DNA from: Xenophilus sp003671765
Lineage (GTDB): Bacteria; Pseudomonadota; Gammaproteobacteria; Burkholderiales; Burkholderiaceae_C
DNA length: 64,000 bases
Direction of reading: 5' to 3'
Assembly: GCA_051414805.1 (NCBI GenBank)
Contig: CP166702.1
Coordinates: 3,472,001 to 3,536,000, forward strand
Under the pieces are notes generated by a model. The model did no database searches and was not told the DNA's origin. It saw only the letters and a list, made by a program, of their open reading frames with translations. The position numbers and the translations under genes were made by a program. This document shows positions 1 through 9,450 of the stretch, in pieces. The stretch's first letter is position 1, and the number at the start of each line of letters is the position of its first letter.

Positions 1-42
1 ATCGCCCAGCGCTACCGCCGCCTGGTGATCGAAGACCTCTGA
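1..42 (+). CDS. C-terminal end of an unidentified gene (partial)
   Basis: An open frame enters from the left edge and ends with TGA at 40-42, giving 13 residues that end in VIEDL. The stop lies four bases before the stop codon of the facing antiporter gene, so the two genes converge. Too little is visible to name a family. The basic, arginine-rich tail is compatible with a real protein end, but this is weak evidence. Confidence 0.4.
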   Translation: MAQRYRRLVIEDL

Positions 43-46
43 GCTT

Positions 47-1753
47 TCAGGCCACGGCGGCCCGACGCAGCACGTCGCGCGCCATGGCCTGGGCAAGTTC
101 GTGCTCGCCGAGGAACACCGTCGCGTCGGCTTCCTGGGTGAGCAGCGTCGCCTCGGCCTCGTTGTGGCTGCGCACCACCGTTTCGATGGTCGGGTTGAGG
201 GTGCGGGCGGTCTCGATCATCTGCCGCACGTTGAGCGCGTCGGGCGTCGCCACCACCAGCACCCGCGCGCGTGCGATGTGCGCCTGGATGAGCACGGCCG
301 GCTCGGCGGCGTCGCCCCACACGGCCGCCATGCCCTCTTCGCGCAGCCGCTCGACGAGTTCGCGGTTCTGGTCGGCCACCACGAAGGGTATGTCCTGGGC
401 CCGCAGCGCGGCCGCGATGCGGCGGCCGACGCGCCCGTAGCCGACCAGGACCACCTGCCGGGACAGGTACCGCGCCTCGGTGCTCATGGGCAATTCGGCC
501 AGCGGATCCTCGCGGGCGTCGAGCCGGCGGGCCAGCGGCGAATGCGCCTGCAGCCAGCGCTGCATGGGGCCGATGGCGCCGAACCACAGCGGGTTGGTCG
601 CGATGGAAATGAGCGCCCCGGCGAGCACGAGGCTCTGCGCCTGTGGCGGCAGCATCTGGTGCTTCAGGCCGAGGGCGATGAGGATGAACGAGAACTCGCC
701 GATCTGCGCGAGGCTCGCACTCACGGTGAGGGCCGTCGCCAGCGGATAGCGAAAGGCCAGCACGAGCGCGCAGGCTGCCACGGACTTGCCCACGACGATG
801 ACCAGCACCACCGCCAGCACCTGCAGCGGCCGCTGCACCAGCACCATCGGGTCGAAGAGCATGCCCACCGAAACGAAGAACAACACGGCGAAGGCGTCGC
901 GCAGCGGCAGCGATTCCTCCGCCGCGCGATGGCTGAACTCCGACTCGCGCATCACCATGCCGGCAAAGAACGCACCCAGCGCGAAGGACACGCCGAAGAG
1001 CGCGGCCGATGCGAAGGCGATGCTGACCGCCGCCGCCACCACGCACAGGGTGAAGAGCTCGCGCGACCCGGTGCGCGTGACCTGCCACAGCAGCCAGGGG
1101 AAGACGCGCCGCCCTACCACCAGCATCAAGGTCAGGAAGCCGCCCACCTGCAGCATCGTGATGCCCAGCGTGCGCCAGAGCGACGCACCCTCGCCCTCGA
1201 CGCCGTCCGCCCGGCCGCCGAGCACGCCGGCCAGGGGCGGAAGCAGCACCAGCACCAGCACCATGGCCAGGTCCTCGACGACCAGCCAGCCGACCGCGAT
1301 GCGGCCGGTGTGCGACTCGAGCAGGCCTAAATTCTCCAGCGCGCGCAGCAGCACCACCGTGCTGGCGACCGACAGTGCCAGCCCGAACACGAGCGCGGCA
1401 CCCAGGTTCCAGCCCCACCAGGTGGCAAGGCCCGCGCCCATGAGTGTGGCGGCCACGATCTGGACAAGCGCCCCCGGCAGCGCGATCTTGCGCACGGCCA
1501 GCAGGTCGTCGAGCGAGAAATGCAGGCCCACGCCGAACATCAGCAGCATGACGCCGATCTCGGCAAGTTGTGCGGCAATGTCGGCGTCGGCCACGAAGCC
1601 GGGTGTGAACGGCCCGATGATGACGCCGGCCAACAGGTAGCCGACCAGGGCGGGCAGCCGCAGGCGCGCGGCCGCGAAGCCGAAGATCAGGGCGAGGCCC
1701 AGGGCGGCCGCGATGGTGTTGATCAGGGAGGCGCCTTGGTGCATGGCGCCCAT
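47..1753 (-). CDS. CPA2-family cation:proton antiporter with RCK domain (YbaL/KefB-like)
   Basis: The 568-residue product has about twelve hydrophobic segments over residues 10-390, followed by a cytosolic RCK_N (TrkA-N) domain that starts near residue 410 with the nucleotide-binding glycine motif GYGRVG. This is the layout of glutathione- or nucleotide-gated K+/H+ antiporters of the YbaL/RosB/Kef group, which act in the inner membrane in pH and K+ homeostasis. There is no RCK_C domain, as in YbaL. A second ATG three codons in could be the true start. The gene stands alone, converging with the gene at the left edge. The ion specificity is not visible in the sequence. Confidence 0.9.
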   Translation of the reverse strand: MGAMHQGASLINTIAAALGLALIFGFAAARLRLPALVGYLLAGVIIGPFTPGFVADADIAAQLAEIGVMLLMFGVGLHFSLDDLLAVRKIALPGALVQIVAATLMGAGLATWWGWNLGAALVFGLALSVASTVVLLRALENLGLLESHTGRIAVGWLVVEDLAMVLVLVLLPPLAGVLGGRADGVEGEGASLWRTLGITMLQVGGFLTLMLVVGRRVFPWLLWQVTRTGSRELFTLCVVAAAVSIAFASAALFGVSFALGAFFAGMVMRESEFSHRAAEESLPLRDAFAVLFFVSVGMLFDPMVLVQRPLQVLAVVLVIVVGKSVAACALVLAFRYPLATALTVSASLAQIGEFSFILIALGLKHQMLPPQAQSLVLAGALISIATNPLWFGAIGPMQRWLQAHSPLARRLDAREDPLAELPMSTEARYLSRQVVLVGYGRVGRRIAAALRAQDIPFVVADQNRELVERLREEGMAAVWGDAAEPAVLIQAHIARARVLVVATPDALNVRQMIETARTLNPTIETVVRSHNEAEATLLTQEADATVFLGEHELAQAMARDVLRRAAVA

Positions 1754-1840
1754 TGTGCAAGAACGAAGCCGCCGGGACGGCCCTGTGGGGCCATCGCCGG
1801 CGGCCCGGGCCGCGGCGCGACGGTGAACGAACGGCGCCCG

Positions 1841-3181
1841 TCAGCCGGCCATCTTGCTGTCGCGCGCGTTGACCAGTTCTTCCGGCTCGTAGGCCTCGAC
1901 CCAGGTCTCGCCGTTGAGACCCGCCTGCAGCCGCTGGGTGTCCAGGTCCCCGGTCCACTTGGCCACCACGATCGTGGCCACGCCGTTGCCCACCAGGTTG
2001 GTGAGCGCGCGTGCCTCCGACATGAAGCGATCGATCCCCAGGATCAGCGCCAGCCCCGCCACCGGCACGTGCCCCACCGCCGACAGCGTGGCGGCCAGCA
2101 CGATGAAGCCGCTGCCCGTCACGCCCGCCGCCCCCTTGGAGGTCAGCAGCAGCACCGCCAGCAGCGTGAGCTCCTGCATGAGCGTCATCGGCGTGTTGGT
2201 CGCCTGCGCGATGAAGACCGCCGCCATCGTCAGGTAGATCGAGGTGCCGTCCAGGTTGAAGGAGTAGCCCGTCGGGATCACCAGGCCCACGGTGGTCTTG
2301 TTGGCCCCCAGGTTCTCCATCTTCTCCATCATGCGCGGCAACACCGATTCGCTGGAGCTGGTGCCCAGCACGATCAGCAGCTCTTCCTTGATGTACTTGA
2401 CGAACTTCCAGATCGAGAAGCCGTGGAAGCGCGCGATGAGCCCCAGCACCACGAAGACGAACAGCAGGCAGGTGGCGTAGAAGGTGGCCATCAGCTTGCC
2501 CAGCGAAAAGAGGCTCCCCACCCCGTACTTGCCGATGGTGAAGGCCATGGCGCCGAAGGCGCCGATGGGCGCGAGCTTCATGATGTAGCCGATGATCACG
2601 AAGAGCACGTGCGAGCCCTTCTCGATCACGTCGAACACCAGCGTGCCGCGGCCACCGAAACGGTGCAGGGCGAAGCCGAACAGTACGGCGATCAGCAGCA
2701 CCTGCAGGATCTCGCCCTTGGCGAAGGCATCCACCAGGGTGTTCGGGATGATGTGCAGCAGGAAGTCGACGGTGCCTTCCATCTTGCCCGGGCCGGTGTA
2801 GGCGGCGATGGCCTTGGTGTCGATGCTGGCAGCGTCGACGTTCATGCCCACGCCGGGCTTGAGCACGTTGACCAGCACCAGGCCGACGATCAGCGCGATG
2901 GAACTGACGATCTCGAAGTACAGCAGCGCGAGGCCCCCGGTCTTGCCGACCTTCTTCATGTCCTCCATGCCGGCGATGCCCACCACCACGGTGCAGAAGA
3001 TGATGGGGGCGATCATCATCTTGATGAGCTTGATGAAGCCGTCGCCCAGGGGCTTCATCTGCTCGCCCAGCGAGGGGTAGAAGTAGCCCAGCAGCACGCC
3101 CACGATCACGGCGAAGATGACCTGGACGTAGAGGGAGCGATACAGCGGCTGCTTGACGCGTGGGCCAGCGGGTGCGGACAT
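1841..3181 (-). CDS. dctA: C4-dicarboxylate transport protein DctA
   Basis: The 446-residue product is a DAACS-family Na+/H+:dicarboxylate symporter of the inner membrane that takes up succinate, fumarate and malate. Visible family signatures are the serine-rich re-entrant loop SSSESVLPRMMEKME and the second loop segment DGTSIYLTMAAVF. I start it at the ATG at 3181 because a strong ribosome site (CAGGAG) lies just upstream; the frame is open 38 codons further but without a good start. It lies downstream of phaB on the same strand, separated by a terminator hairpin, so it is probably transcribed on its own. Confidence 0.95.
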   Translation of the reverse strand: MSAPAGPRVKQPLYRSLYVQVIFAVIVGVLLGYFYPSLGEQMKPLGDGFIKLIKMMIAPIIFCTVVVGIAGMEDMKKVGKTGGLALLYFEIVSSIALIVGLVLVNVLKPGVGMNVDAASIDTKAIAAYTGPGKMEGTVDFLLHIIPNTLVDAFAKGEILQVLLIAVLFGFALHRFGGRGTLVFDVIEKGSHVLFVIIGYIMKLAPIGAFGAMAFTIGKYGVGSLFSLGKLMATFYATCLLFVFVVLGLIARFHGFSIWKFVKYIKEELLIVLGTSSSESVLPRMMEKMENLGANKTTVGLVIPTGYSFNLDGTSIYLTMAAVFIAQATNTPMTLMQELTLLAVLLLTSKGAAGVTGSGFIVLAATLSAVGHVPVAGLALILGIDRFMSEARALTNLVGNGVATIVVAKWTGDLDTQRLQAGLNGETWVEAYEPEELVNARDSKMAG

Positions 3182-3292
3182 GGCTGTCTCCTGTTGGAAT
3201 AGGACTGGGGTGTGACGCCGGCACTCTAGCGCCGGGCACACGCGGCCGAGATGTGGGAATCCACATCCATTCGCAACGGGATGCAACAAGAA

Positions 3293-3317
3293 CAAAGCCC
3301 GCCGGAGGCGGGCTTTG
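3293..3317 (-). terminator. Terminator hairpin downstream of phaB
   Basis: Two 11-base arms, CAAAGCCCGCC (3293-3303) and GGCGGGCTTTG (3307-3317), are perfectly complementary around a 3-base loop. On the minus strand the stem is followed by a moderately T-rich run. It separates phaB from dctA. Confidence 0.75.
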
Positions 3318-3353
3318 CGGATCGCTCGGCCGGGTCAGCCGAAGGTCAGCGAG

Positions 3354-4091
3354 TCAGTGCATGTGCAGGCCGCCGTTGACGGGGAAGTCGGCGCCCGTGG
3401 AGTACCCGCCTTCGTCGGAGGCCAGCCACGAGATGATCGACGCGATCTCGGACGGATCGCCCAGGCGCTTCACCGGGATGGTGCCGACGATCTTGTCCAG
3501 CACTTCCTGGCGGATGGCCCTGACCATGTCGGTGCCGATGTAGCCCGGGCTGACGGTGTTCACGGTCACGCCCTTGGCCGCGAGCTCCTGCGCCAGCGCC
3601 ATCGTGAAGCCGTGCATGCCGGCCTTGGCGGCCGAGTAGTTGGTCTGGCCGGCCTGGCCCTTGGCGCCGTTGACCGAGCTGATGTTGATGATGCGGCCCC
3701 AGCCCTTCTCGACCATGTCGCCGACCACCTGCTTGGTGACGTTGAACATGCTGTTGAGGTTGGTTTCGATCACGGCGTTCCAGTCCTCGGGCGTCATCTT
3801 CACGAACATGCGATCGCGCGTGATGCCGGCGTTGTTCACCAGCACGTCGATGCTGCCGTGCTCGGCCTTGGCCTTGCCGAAGGCCTCGACCGTGGAATCC
3901 CACGCGCCGACATTGCCCACCGAGGCGTGGAAGGTGTAGCCCTGTTCCTTCTGCTCGGCCAGCCACTTGCCATAGTCCCGCGTGGGTCCGCAGCCCGCGA
4001 TCACCGTGAAGCCGTCCTGGTGCAGGCGCTGGCAGATGGCGGTTCCGATGCCTCCCATGCCACCGGTGACGTATGCGACTTTCTTGCTCAT
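3354..4091 (-). CDS. phaB: Acetoacetyl-CoA reductase PhaB
   Basis: This 245-residue short-chain dehydrogenase reduces acetoacetyl-CoA to (R)-3-hydroxybutyryl-CoA with NADPH, the second step of polyhydroxybutyrate synthesis. The Rossmann motif GGMGGIG is at residues 10-16, NNAG at 86-89, the catalytic Ser at 138/139 and the YSAAK Tyr/Lys at 152/156. The C-terminus, ending in GGLHMH, is typical of PhaB. The other pathway genes, phaC and phaA, are about 9 kb away, so the usual phaCAB operon is split. A hairpin terminator follows it. Confidence 0.96.
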   Translation of the reverse strand: MSKKVAYVTGGMGGIGTAICQRLHQDGFTVIAGCGPTRDYGKWLAEQKEQGYTFHASVGNVGAWDSTVEAFGKAKAEHGSIDVLVNNAGITRDRMFVKMTPEDWNAVIETNLNSMFNVTKQVVGDMVEKGWGRIINISSVNGAKGQAGQTNYSAAKAGMHGFTMALAQELAAKGVTVNTVSPGYIGTDMVRAIRQEVLDKIVGTIPVKRLGDPSEIASIISWLASDEGGYSTGADFPVNGGLHMH

Positions 4092-4309
4092 GATATTTCC
4101 TTGATTGAGGCCCGGACCTGCTGGCCGGGCTCGGTCACTTTAGCGACATTTTTCCGCGGATCCGGCTCAGGAAAACACTGAGGATGCCTTGCGGCCGGCG
4201 ACGTGGCCGACATCTTGCGCAGCGCGTCCGCAGCGCGTGTGACAGGACGTTTTCGTGTGCGGGTTGGACCGGGGACGAACTGTCACATTCGGTTCCTAGA
4301 CTCGCCTGG

Positions 4310-5332
<1,023 letters not shown>

Positions 5333-5351
5333 TCCACCCGGAGAAGAACCC

Positions 5352-6668
5352 ATGCGATCGCGCACCTTCCTGAAGACCGTTGCTATCAATTTCGTAGCTG
5401 GAGGCGCCCTGCTGACGGGCGCTGCAGGCACTTTTCTTTCGCAGGCACAGGCCCAGGCGCCGACCGAGATCTCCTTCTACTACCCGGTGGCGGTGGGCGG
5501 CCCCATCGCGAAGGTCATCGACGGCTTCGCCGAGGGCTTCATGAAGGAGAACCCCGGCATCAAGGTCTCGCCCATCTACGCCGGCACCTACCAGGAGACC
5601 ATCGTCAAGGCGCTGACGGCGCACAAGTCCGGCACGCCGCCGGTCACCTCGGTGCTGCTGTCCACCGACATGTTCACGCTGATCGACGAGGACGCCGTGG
5701 TGCCCTTCGACAACTTCGTGAAGACGCCGCAGGACAAGGCCTGGCTCGCCAGCTTCTACCCCGCCTTCATGATGAACAGCCGCACCGGCGGCAAGACCTG
5801 GGGCATCCCCTTCCAGCGCTCCACGGTGGTCATGTACTGGAACAAGGAACTGTTCAAGGAAGCCGGCCTCGACCCCAACAAGCCGCCGGCCACCTGGGCC
5901 GAGCTCAAGGACATGGCAGGCAAGCTGACGAAGAAGGACGCCAGCGGCAAGACGACACAGTACGGCGTGCAGATCCCCTCGAGCGGCTTCCCCTACTGGC
6001 TGTTCCAGACCCTGACCACGCCCAACGACGCGATCCTCGCCAACGAGGCCGGCACGCAGGTCAAGTTCGACGACCCGAAGGTGGTCGAGGCGCTGCAGTT
6101 CTGGGTCGACCTGGGCAAGGCGGGCGTGCACCCGCCGGGCGTCGTCGAGTGGGGCACCACGCCCAAGGACTTCTTCGAGAAGAAGGCCGCCATCATCTAC
6201 ACCACCACCGGCAACCTGACCAACATCAAGGCCAACGCCAAGTTCGACTTCGGCGTCGGCATGATCCCCGGCAACAAGCGCAAGGGCTCGCCCACGGGCG
6301 GCGGCAACTTCTACATCTTCAAGAAGAGCACGCCAGCGCAGCAGGAGGCGGCCTTCAGGTTCGTCCAGTGGATCACGCAGCCCGAGCGTGCGGCCCAGTG
6401 GAGCATCGACACCGGCTATGTCGCCACCTCGGCCGCGGCCTACGACACGGCGGCATTGAAGAAGTACGCCGCCGACTTCCCGCCCGCGCTGGTTGCGCGC
6501 GACCAGTTGCCCGTCTCGGTGGCCGAGTTCTCCACGCACGACAACCAGCGCGTGACCAAGGCGCTGAACGATGGGCTGCAGGCCGCGCTCACGGGCGCGA
6601 AGCCGGCCGGTCAGGCGATGAAGGACGCCCAGGCTGAAGCCAACCGCATCCTGCGCGGGTACAAGTGA
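5352..6668 (+). CDS. Extracellular solute-binding protein (UgpB-like)
   Basis: The 438-residue periplasmic binding protein belongs to family 1 (UgpB/MalE fold). It has a Tat-less Sec signal peptide ending near residue 34 (AQAQA) and a mature part starting with EISFYYPVAVGG, resembling UgpB-type proteins. It starts 19 bases after the ATPase gene with a GGAGAAG ribosome site. The hydrophobic core of its signal peptide, residues about 10-30, is encoded by a copy of the dispersed ~60-bp repeat found elsewhere in this window, so the secretion signal seems to have been built from repeat DNA. It delivers substrate to the two following permeases. Confidence 0.9.
   Translation: MRSRTFLKTVAINFVAGGALLTGAAGTFLSQAQAQAPTEISFYYPVAVGGPIAKVIDGFAEGFMKENPGIKVSPIYAGTYQETIVKALTAHKSGTPPVTSVLLSTDMFTLIDEDAVVPFDNFVKTPQDKAWLASFYPAFMMNSRTGGKTWGIPFQRSTVVMYWNKELFKEAGLDPNKPPATWAELKDMAGKLTKKDASGKTTQYGVQIPSSGFPYWLFQTLTTPNDAILANEAGTQVKFDDPKVVEALQFWVDLGKAGVHPPGVVEWGTTPKDFFEKKAAIIYTTTGNLTNIKANAKFDFGVGMIPGNKRKGSPTGGGNFYIFKKSTPAQQEAAFRFVQWITQPERAAQWSIDTGYVATSAAAYDTAALKKYAADFPPALVARDQLPVSVAEFSTHDNQRVTKALNDGLQAALTGAKPAGQAMKDAQAEANRILRGYK
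5381..5440 (+). repeat. Dispersed ~60-bp repeat, copy A, inside a signal-peptide coding region
   Basis: This copy starts with TGCTATCAATTTCGTAGCTG, continues through the inverted pair GGCGCCC/GGGCGCT and ends with GCAGGCACTTTTCTTTC. It aligns over its full length with the copy at 46574-46634 and with the reverse complement of the copy at 9134-9193. It lies entirely within the coding sequence of the solute-binding protein and keeps the frame open. Confidence 0.8.
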
Positions 6669-6671
6669 CCA

Positions 6672-6725
6672 CCCCCAGTCTTCGCGGACTTCGTTCCGCT
6701 TCGCCAACCCCCTGCAAGGGGGCAC
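6672..6725 (+). repeat. GC-rich intergenic element (CCCCCA ... AAGGGGGCAC)
   Basis: In the 127-base gap between the binding-protein and first permease genes lies a segment that starts CCCCCA and ends AAGGGGGCAC, with TTCGC-rich sequence between. A similar segment with the same ends lies at 41140-41185, also directly before an ABC permease gene. The ends are complementary (CCCCC/GGGGG), so it could form a hairpin inside the transcript. I infer a dispersed intergenic element. Confidence 0.5.
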
Positions 6726-6795
6726 ACCCTACGGCCTGGCAGAGCCAGTTCCGTGGGTGTCCCCGCATGGCCTGCTCCGCGGCCTTCTGATCCGG

Positions 6796-7677
6796 ATGGG
6801 CCACACGCCATCGATTCGGAGCCTGCATGCCTGGCTGATGCTGCTGCCGGCGCTGGTGCTGCTCGTCGGCTTCACGCACTGGCCGGCGGTCGCGACGCTG
6901 GTCGACAGCTTCTTCTCCACGCCCAAGGCAGGCCGCGCCGCGGTCTGGGTGGGCCTGGAGAACTACCAGGTCATGGCCGAAGACCCGGTGTTCTGGAAGG
7001 CGGTGCGTAACAACCTGCTCTTCGCCGCCGCCACCATCCCCTGCTCGATCGGCCTGGCGCTGGCGATGGCGCTGTGGGTCAACGAGCGCATCGTGGGCCG
7101 CGCCTTCCTGCGCATGGCCTACTTCACGCCCACGGTGCTGCCGATGATCGCGGTGGCCAACATCTGGCTCTTCTTCTACACGCCGCAGTACGGCCTGCTG
7201 GAGCAGATCACCGGCGCTCTGGGCCTGCCCTCGCACAACTGGCTCGGCAGCCCGTCGACGGCGCTGGGCGCCGTGACGGTGGTGGCGATCTGGAAGGAAG
7301 CGGGCTTCTTCATGATCTTCTACCTCGCGGCGCTGCAGACGCTGAACCCCAGCCTGCGCGAGGCCGCGGCCATCGAGGGCGCCAGCCGCTGGTACTTCTT
7401 TCGCCGCGTGCAGTGGCCGCTGCTGATGCCGACCACCCTGTTCGTGCTGGTCAATGCCTTCATCAACGCCTTCCGCATGGTCGACCACCTGTTCGTGCTC
7501 ACGCGCGGCGGGCCGGACAACGCGTCCACCCTCTTGCTCTACCACCTGTACGAGGTGGGCTTCAGCTTCTGGGACACCGGCTATGCCGCCGCGCTCACCG
7601 TGGTGCTGATCGTCGTGCTGGTGGGCATCGCGCTCTTCCAGTTCTTCGCGCTGGACCGCCGGGTGCACTACCGATGA
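6796..7677 (+). CDS. ABC transporter permease (UgpA-like)
   Basis: The 293-residue inner-membrane protein has about six transmembrane segments and the EAA loop EAAAIEGASRWYFFRRVQWP, which docks on the ATPase. It is the first of two CUT1 permeases. I chose the ATG at 6796; a GTG at 6757 would add 13 residues, but it falls within the repeat-like leader and lacks family support. Its stop overlaps the start of the next permease (ATGA), indicating translational coupling. Confidence 0.9.
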   Translation: MGHTPSIRSLHAWLMLLPALVLLVGFTHWPAVATLVDSFFSTPKAGRAAVWVGLENYQVMAEDPVFWKAVRNNLLFAAATIPCSIGLALAMALWVNERIVGRAFLRMAYFTPTVLPMIAVANIWLFFYTPQYGLLEQITGALGLPSHNWLGSPSTALGAVTVVAIWKEAGFFMIFYLAALQTLNPSLREAAAIEGASRWYFFRRVQWPLLMPTTLFVLVNAFINAFRMVDHLFVLTRGGPDNASTLLLYHLYEVGFSFWDTGYAAALTVVLIVVLVGIALFQFFALDRRVHYR

Positions 7678-8504
7678 AGGTCGCCCCCCACCCGAGCTGG
7701 AACGGGCCCACCCGGCTCGACACCCTGGCCGCCTGGATGCTCGCGCTCCTGTGGGTCCTGCCGCTGGCGTACGCGGTGTGGACCGCCTTCCACCCGGCCG
7801 AGTACTCGACGCGCTTTTCGCTCGGCGCGCCGCTCACCCTGGACAACTTCCGCCGCGCCTGGGAAGCCGCGCCCTTCGCGCGCTACTTCCTCAACACCGG
7901 CATCGTCGTGCTGACGACGCTGGTCGCGCAGCTGGTGCTGGCCACCCTGGCAGCCTATGCCTTCGCGCGCGCGAGCTTCCGCGGCCGCGACGTCGCCTTC
8001 TCACTGGTGCTGGTGCAGCTGGTCGTCATGCCCGACATGCTGGTGGTCGAGAACTACAAGACCATGGTCCGGCTGGGCCTGGTCGACCAGTTGCTGGCCA
8101 TCGGCCTGCCCTACTTCGGCTCGGCGCTCGCCATCTTCCTGCTGCGCCAGACCTTCATGGGCATCCCCAAGGAGCTTGACGAGGCGGCGCGCGTGGAAGG
8201 CGCCAGCGCGCTGCAGACGCTGTGGCGCGTGTACGTGCCACTGGCGCGGCCGGTCTACACCGCCTTCGCGCTGGTGTCGGTGAGCTACCACTGGAACAAC
8301 TTTCTCTGGCCGCTGGTGGTGACCAACAGCCCTCAGGCGCGCACGCTCACCGTGGGCCTGCAGGTCTTCTCGTCGGTCGACCAGGGTGTCGACTGGTCGG
8401 TGATCACCGCCGCCACGCTGATGACGGCGGCACCGCTGCTCATCGCCTTCCTGCTGTTCCAGCGGCAGTTCGTCCAGTCCTTCATGCGCGCGGGGATCAA
8501 GTGA
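7674..8504 (+). CDS. ABC transporter permease (UgpE-like)
   Basis: The 276-residue second permease of the importer has about six transmembrane segments and the EAA motif DEAARVEGASALQTLWRVYV. It starts at an ATG that overlaps the stop of the previous gene and ends overlapping the GTG of the next gene (GTGA), so three genes are tightly coupled. With the ATPase and binding protein it forms a complete CUT1-type importer. Confidence 0.9.
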   Translation: MKVAPHPSWNGPTRLDTLAAWMLALLWVLPLAYAVWTAFHPAEYSTRFSLGAPLTLDNFRRAWEAAPFARYFLNTGIVVLTTLVAQLVLATLAAYAFARASFRGRDVAFSLVLVQLVVMPDMLVVENYKTMVRLGLVDQLLAIGLPYFGSALAIFLLRQTFMGIPKELDEAARVEGASALQTLWRVYVPLARPVYTAFALVSVSYHWNNFLWPLVVTNSPQARTLTVGLQVFSSVDQGVDWSVITAATLMTAAPLLIAFLLFQRQFVQSFMRAGIK

Positions 8505-9409
8505 AGCTCGTCACCTGGAACACCCAATGGTGCTGCGGCCTCGACGGCGTCGTGAGCCCACAGCGCATCGTCGACGGCGCGCGCGCGATGGGCGACTTCG
8601 ACGTGCTGTGCCTGCAGGAGATCGCCCAGGGCTACGACGGGATGCCGGGGGCGCCCGGCGACCAGCCGGCGCAGCTGCAGGCCCTGCTGCCGGGCTTCCA
8701 GCTCTTCTTCGGCGCGGCGGTCGACGAGTTCACCCCCGACGGCCGCCGCCAGCGCTTCGGCAATCTCATCGCCACGCGCCTGCCGGTGCTGCGCGTGGAG
8801 CACCATGCGCTGCCCTGGCCGGCCGATGCGGGCGTGCGCTCGATGCCGCGCATGTGCAGCATCGTCACGCTGCAGTCGCCGTCGCTCGGCCCGGTGCGGG
8901 TGATGACCACGCACCTGGAGTACTACTCCGCCGTGCAGCGCATGGCGCAGGCGCACGCCCTGCGCGCGCTGCACCGCGACGCCTGCGCGCAGGCCGCCGC
9001 GCCGCCGGCCGCGGACGCCAGCCGGTCGCCCTTCCAGGACAAGCCGCACACGCCGCATGCCGTCCTGTGCGGCGACTTCAACCTCGGCACGGACGCGCCG
9101 GAATACGCGTTGCTGCAGGACGCAGGCGGTCTTGAAGAAAATGGGCCTCCAGCGCCCGCTGCTCCTGCGGGTGCAGCTACGAATTCGATAGCAAACCAGC
9201 CCCGCCTGCACGACGCTTGGCGCGTGCTTCACGGCGACTCGCCGCACGCGCCCACCTTCCGCCTCTTCGACCGGCGCTACGGGCCGCAGCCGGTGGCCTG
9301 CGATTTCGTCTTCGTCAGCGATGCGCTCGTGCCGCGCCTGCGCCGCATCGAAGTCGACGTCCACACGCAGGCTTCGGACCACCAGCCGGTCTTGATCGAG
9401 CTGGGCTGA
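8501..9409 (+). CDS. Endonuclease/exonuclease/phosphatase-family protein
   Basis: The 302-residue protein has the EEP metal-dependent phosphoesterase motifs: WNTQW at the N-terminus, LQE near residue 31, GDFNLG near residue 190 and the C-terminal SDHQPV. EEP enzymes hydrolyse phosphodiesters or phosphomonoesters. Its place at the end of a Ugp-like operon suggests it acts on the imported phosphodiester, which is an inference. The GTG start overlaps the preceding stop. Residues about 211-232, low-complexity and Ala/Pro-rich, are encoded by a reverse copy of the dispersed repeat and lie just after GDFNLG, an in-frame insertion in a loop of the family fold. Confidence 0.85.
   Translation: MKLVTWNTQWCCGLDGVVSPQRIVDGARAMGDFDVLCLQEIAQGYDGMPGAPGDQPAQLQALLPGFQLFFGAAVDEFTPDGRRQRFGNLIATRLPVLRVEHHALPWPADAGVRSMPRMCSIVTLQSPSLGPVRVMTTHLEYYSAVQRMAQAHALRALHRDACAQAAAPPAADASRSPFQDKPHTPHAVLCGDFNLGTDAPEYALLQDAGGLEENGPPAPAAPAGAATNSIANQPRLHDAWRVLHGDSPHAPTFRLFDRRYGPQPVACDFVFVSDALVPRLRRIEVDVHTQASDHQPVLIELG
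9134..9193 (-). repeat. Dispersed ~60-bp repeat, copy B, within the EEP gene
   Basis: Read on the minus strand it starts TGCTATCGAATTCGTAGCTG and ends in CATTTTCTTC, aligning without large gaps to copy A at 5381-5440. It lies inside the EEP-family coding region in the opposite orientation and adds about 20 codons without a stop. Confidence 0.75.
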
Positions 9410-9450
9410 CTCCGCCACCTGCGCGCGGCCTCGTGCACACTGCGCGGGCC

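Noticed and set aside
12..3266. A 1084-codon open frame on the minus strand spanning the antiporter and dctA genes
   Set aside because: It is a shadow frame caused by high G+C. Its product is Arg/Gly/His-rich low-complexity sequence and it overlaps two well-conserved genes in other frames.
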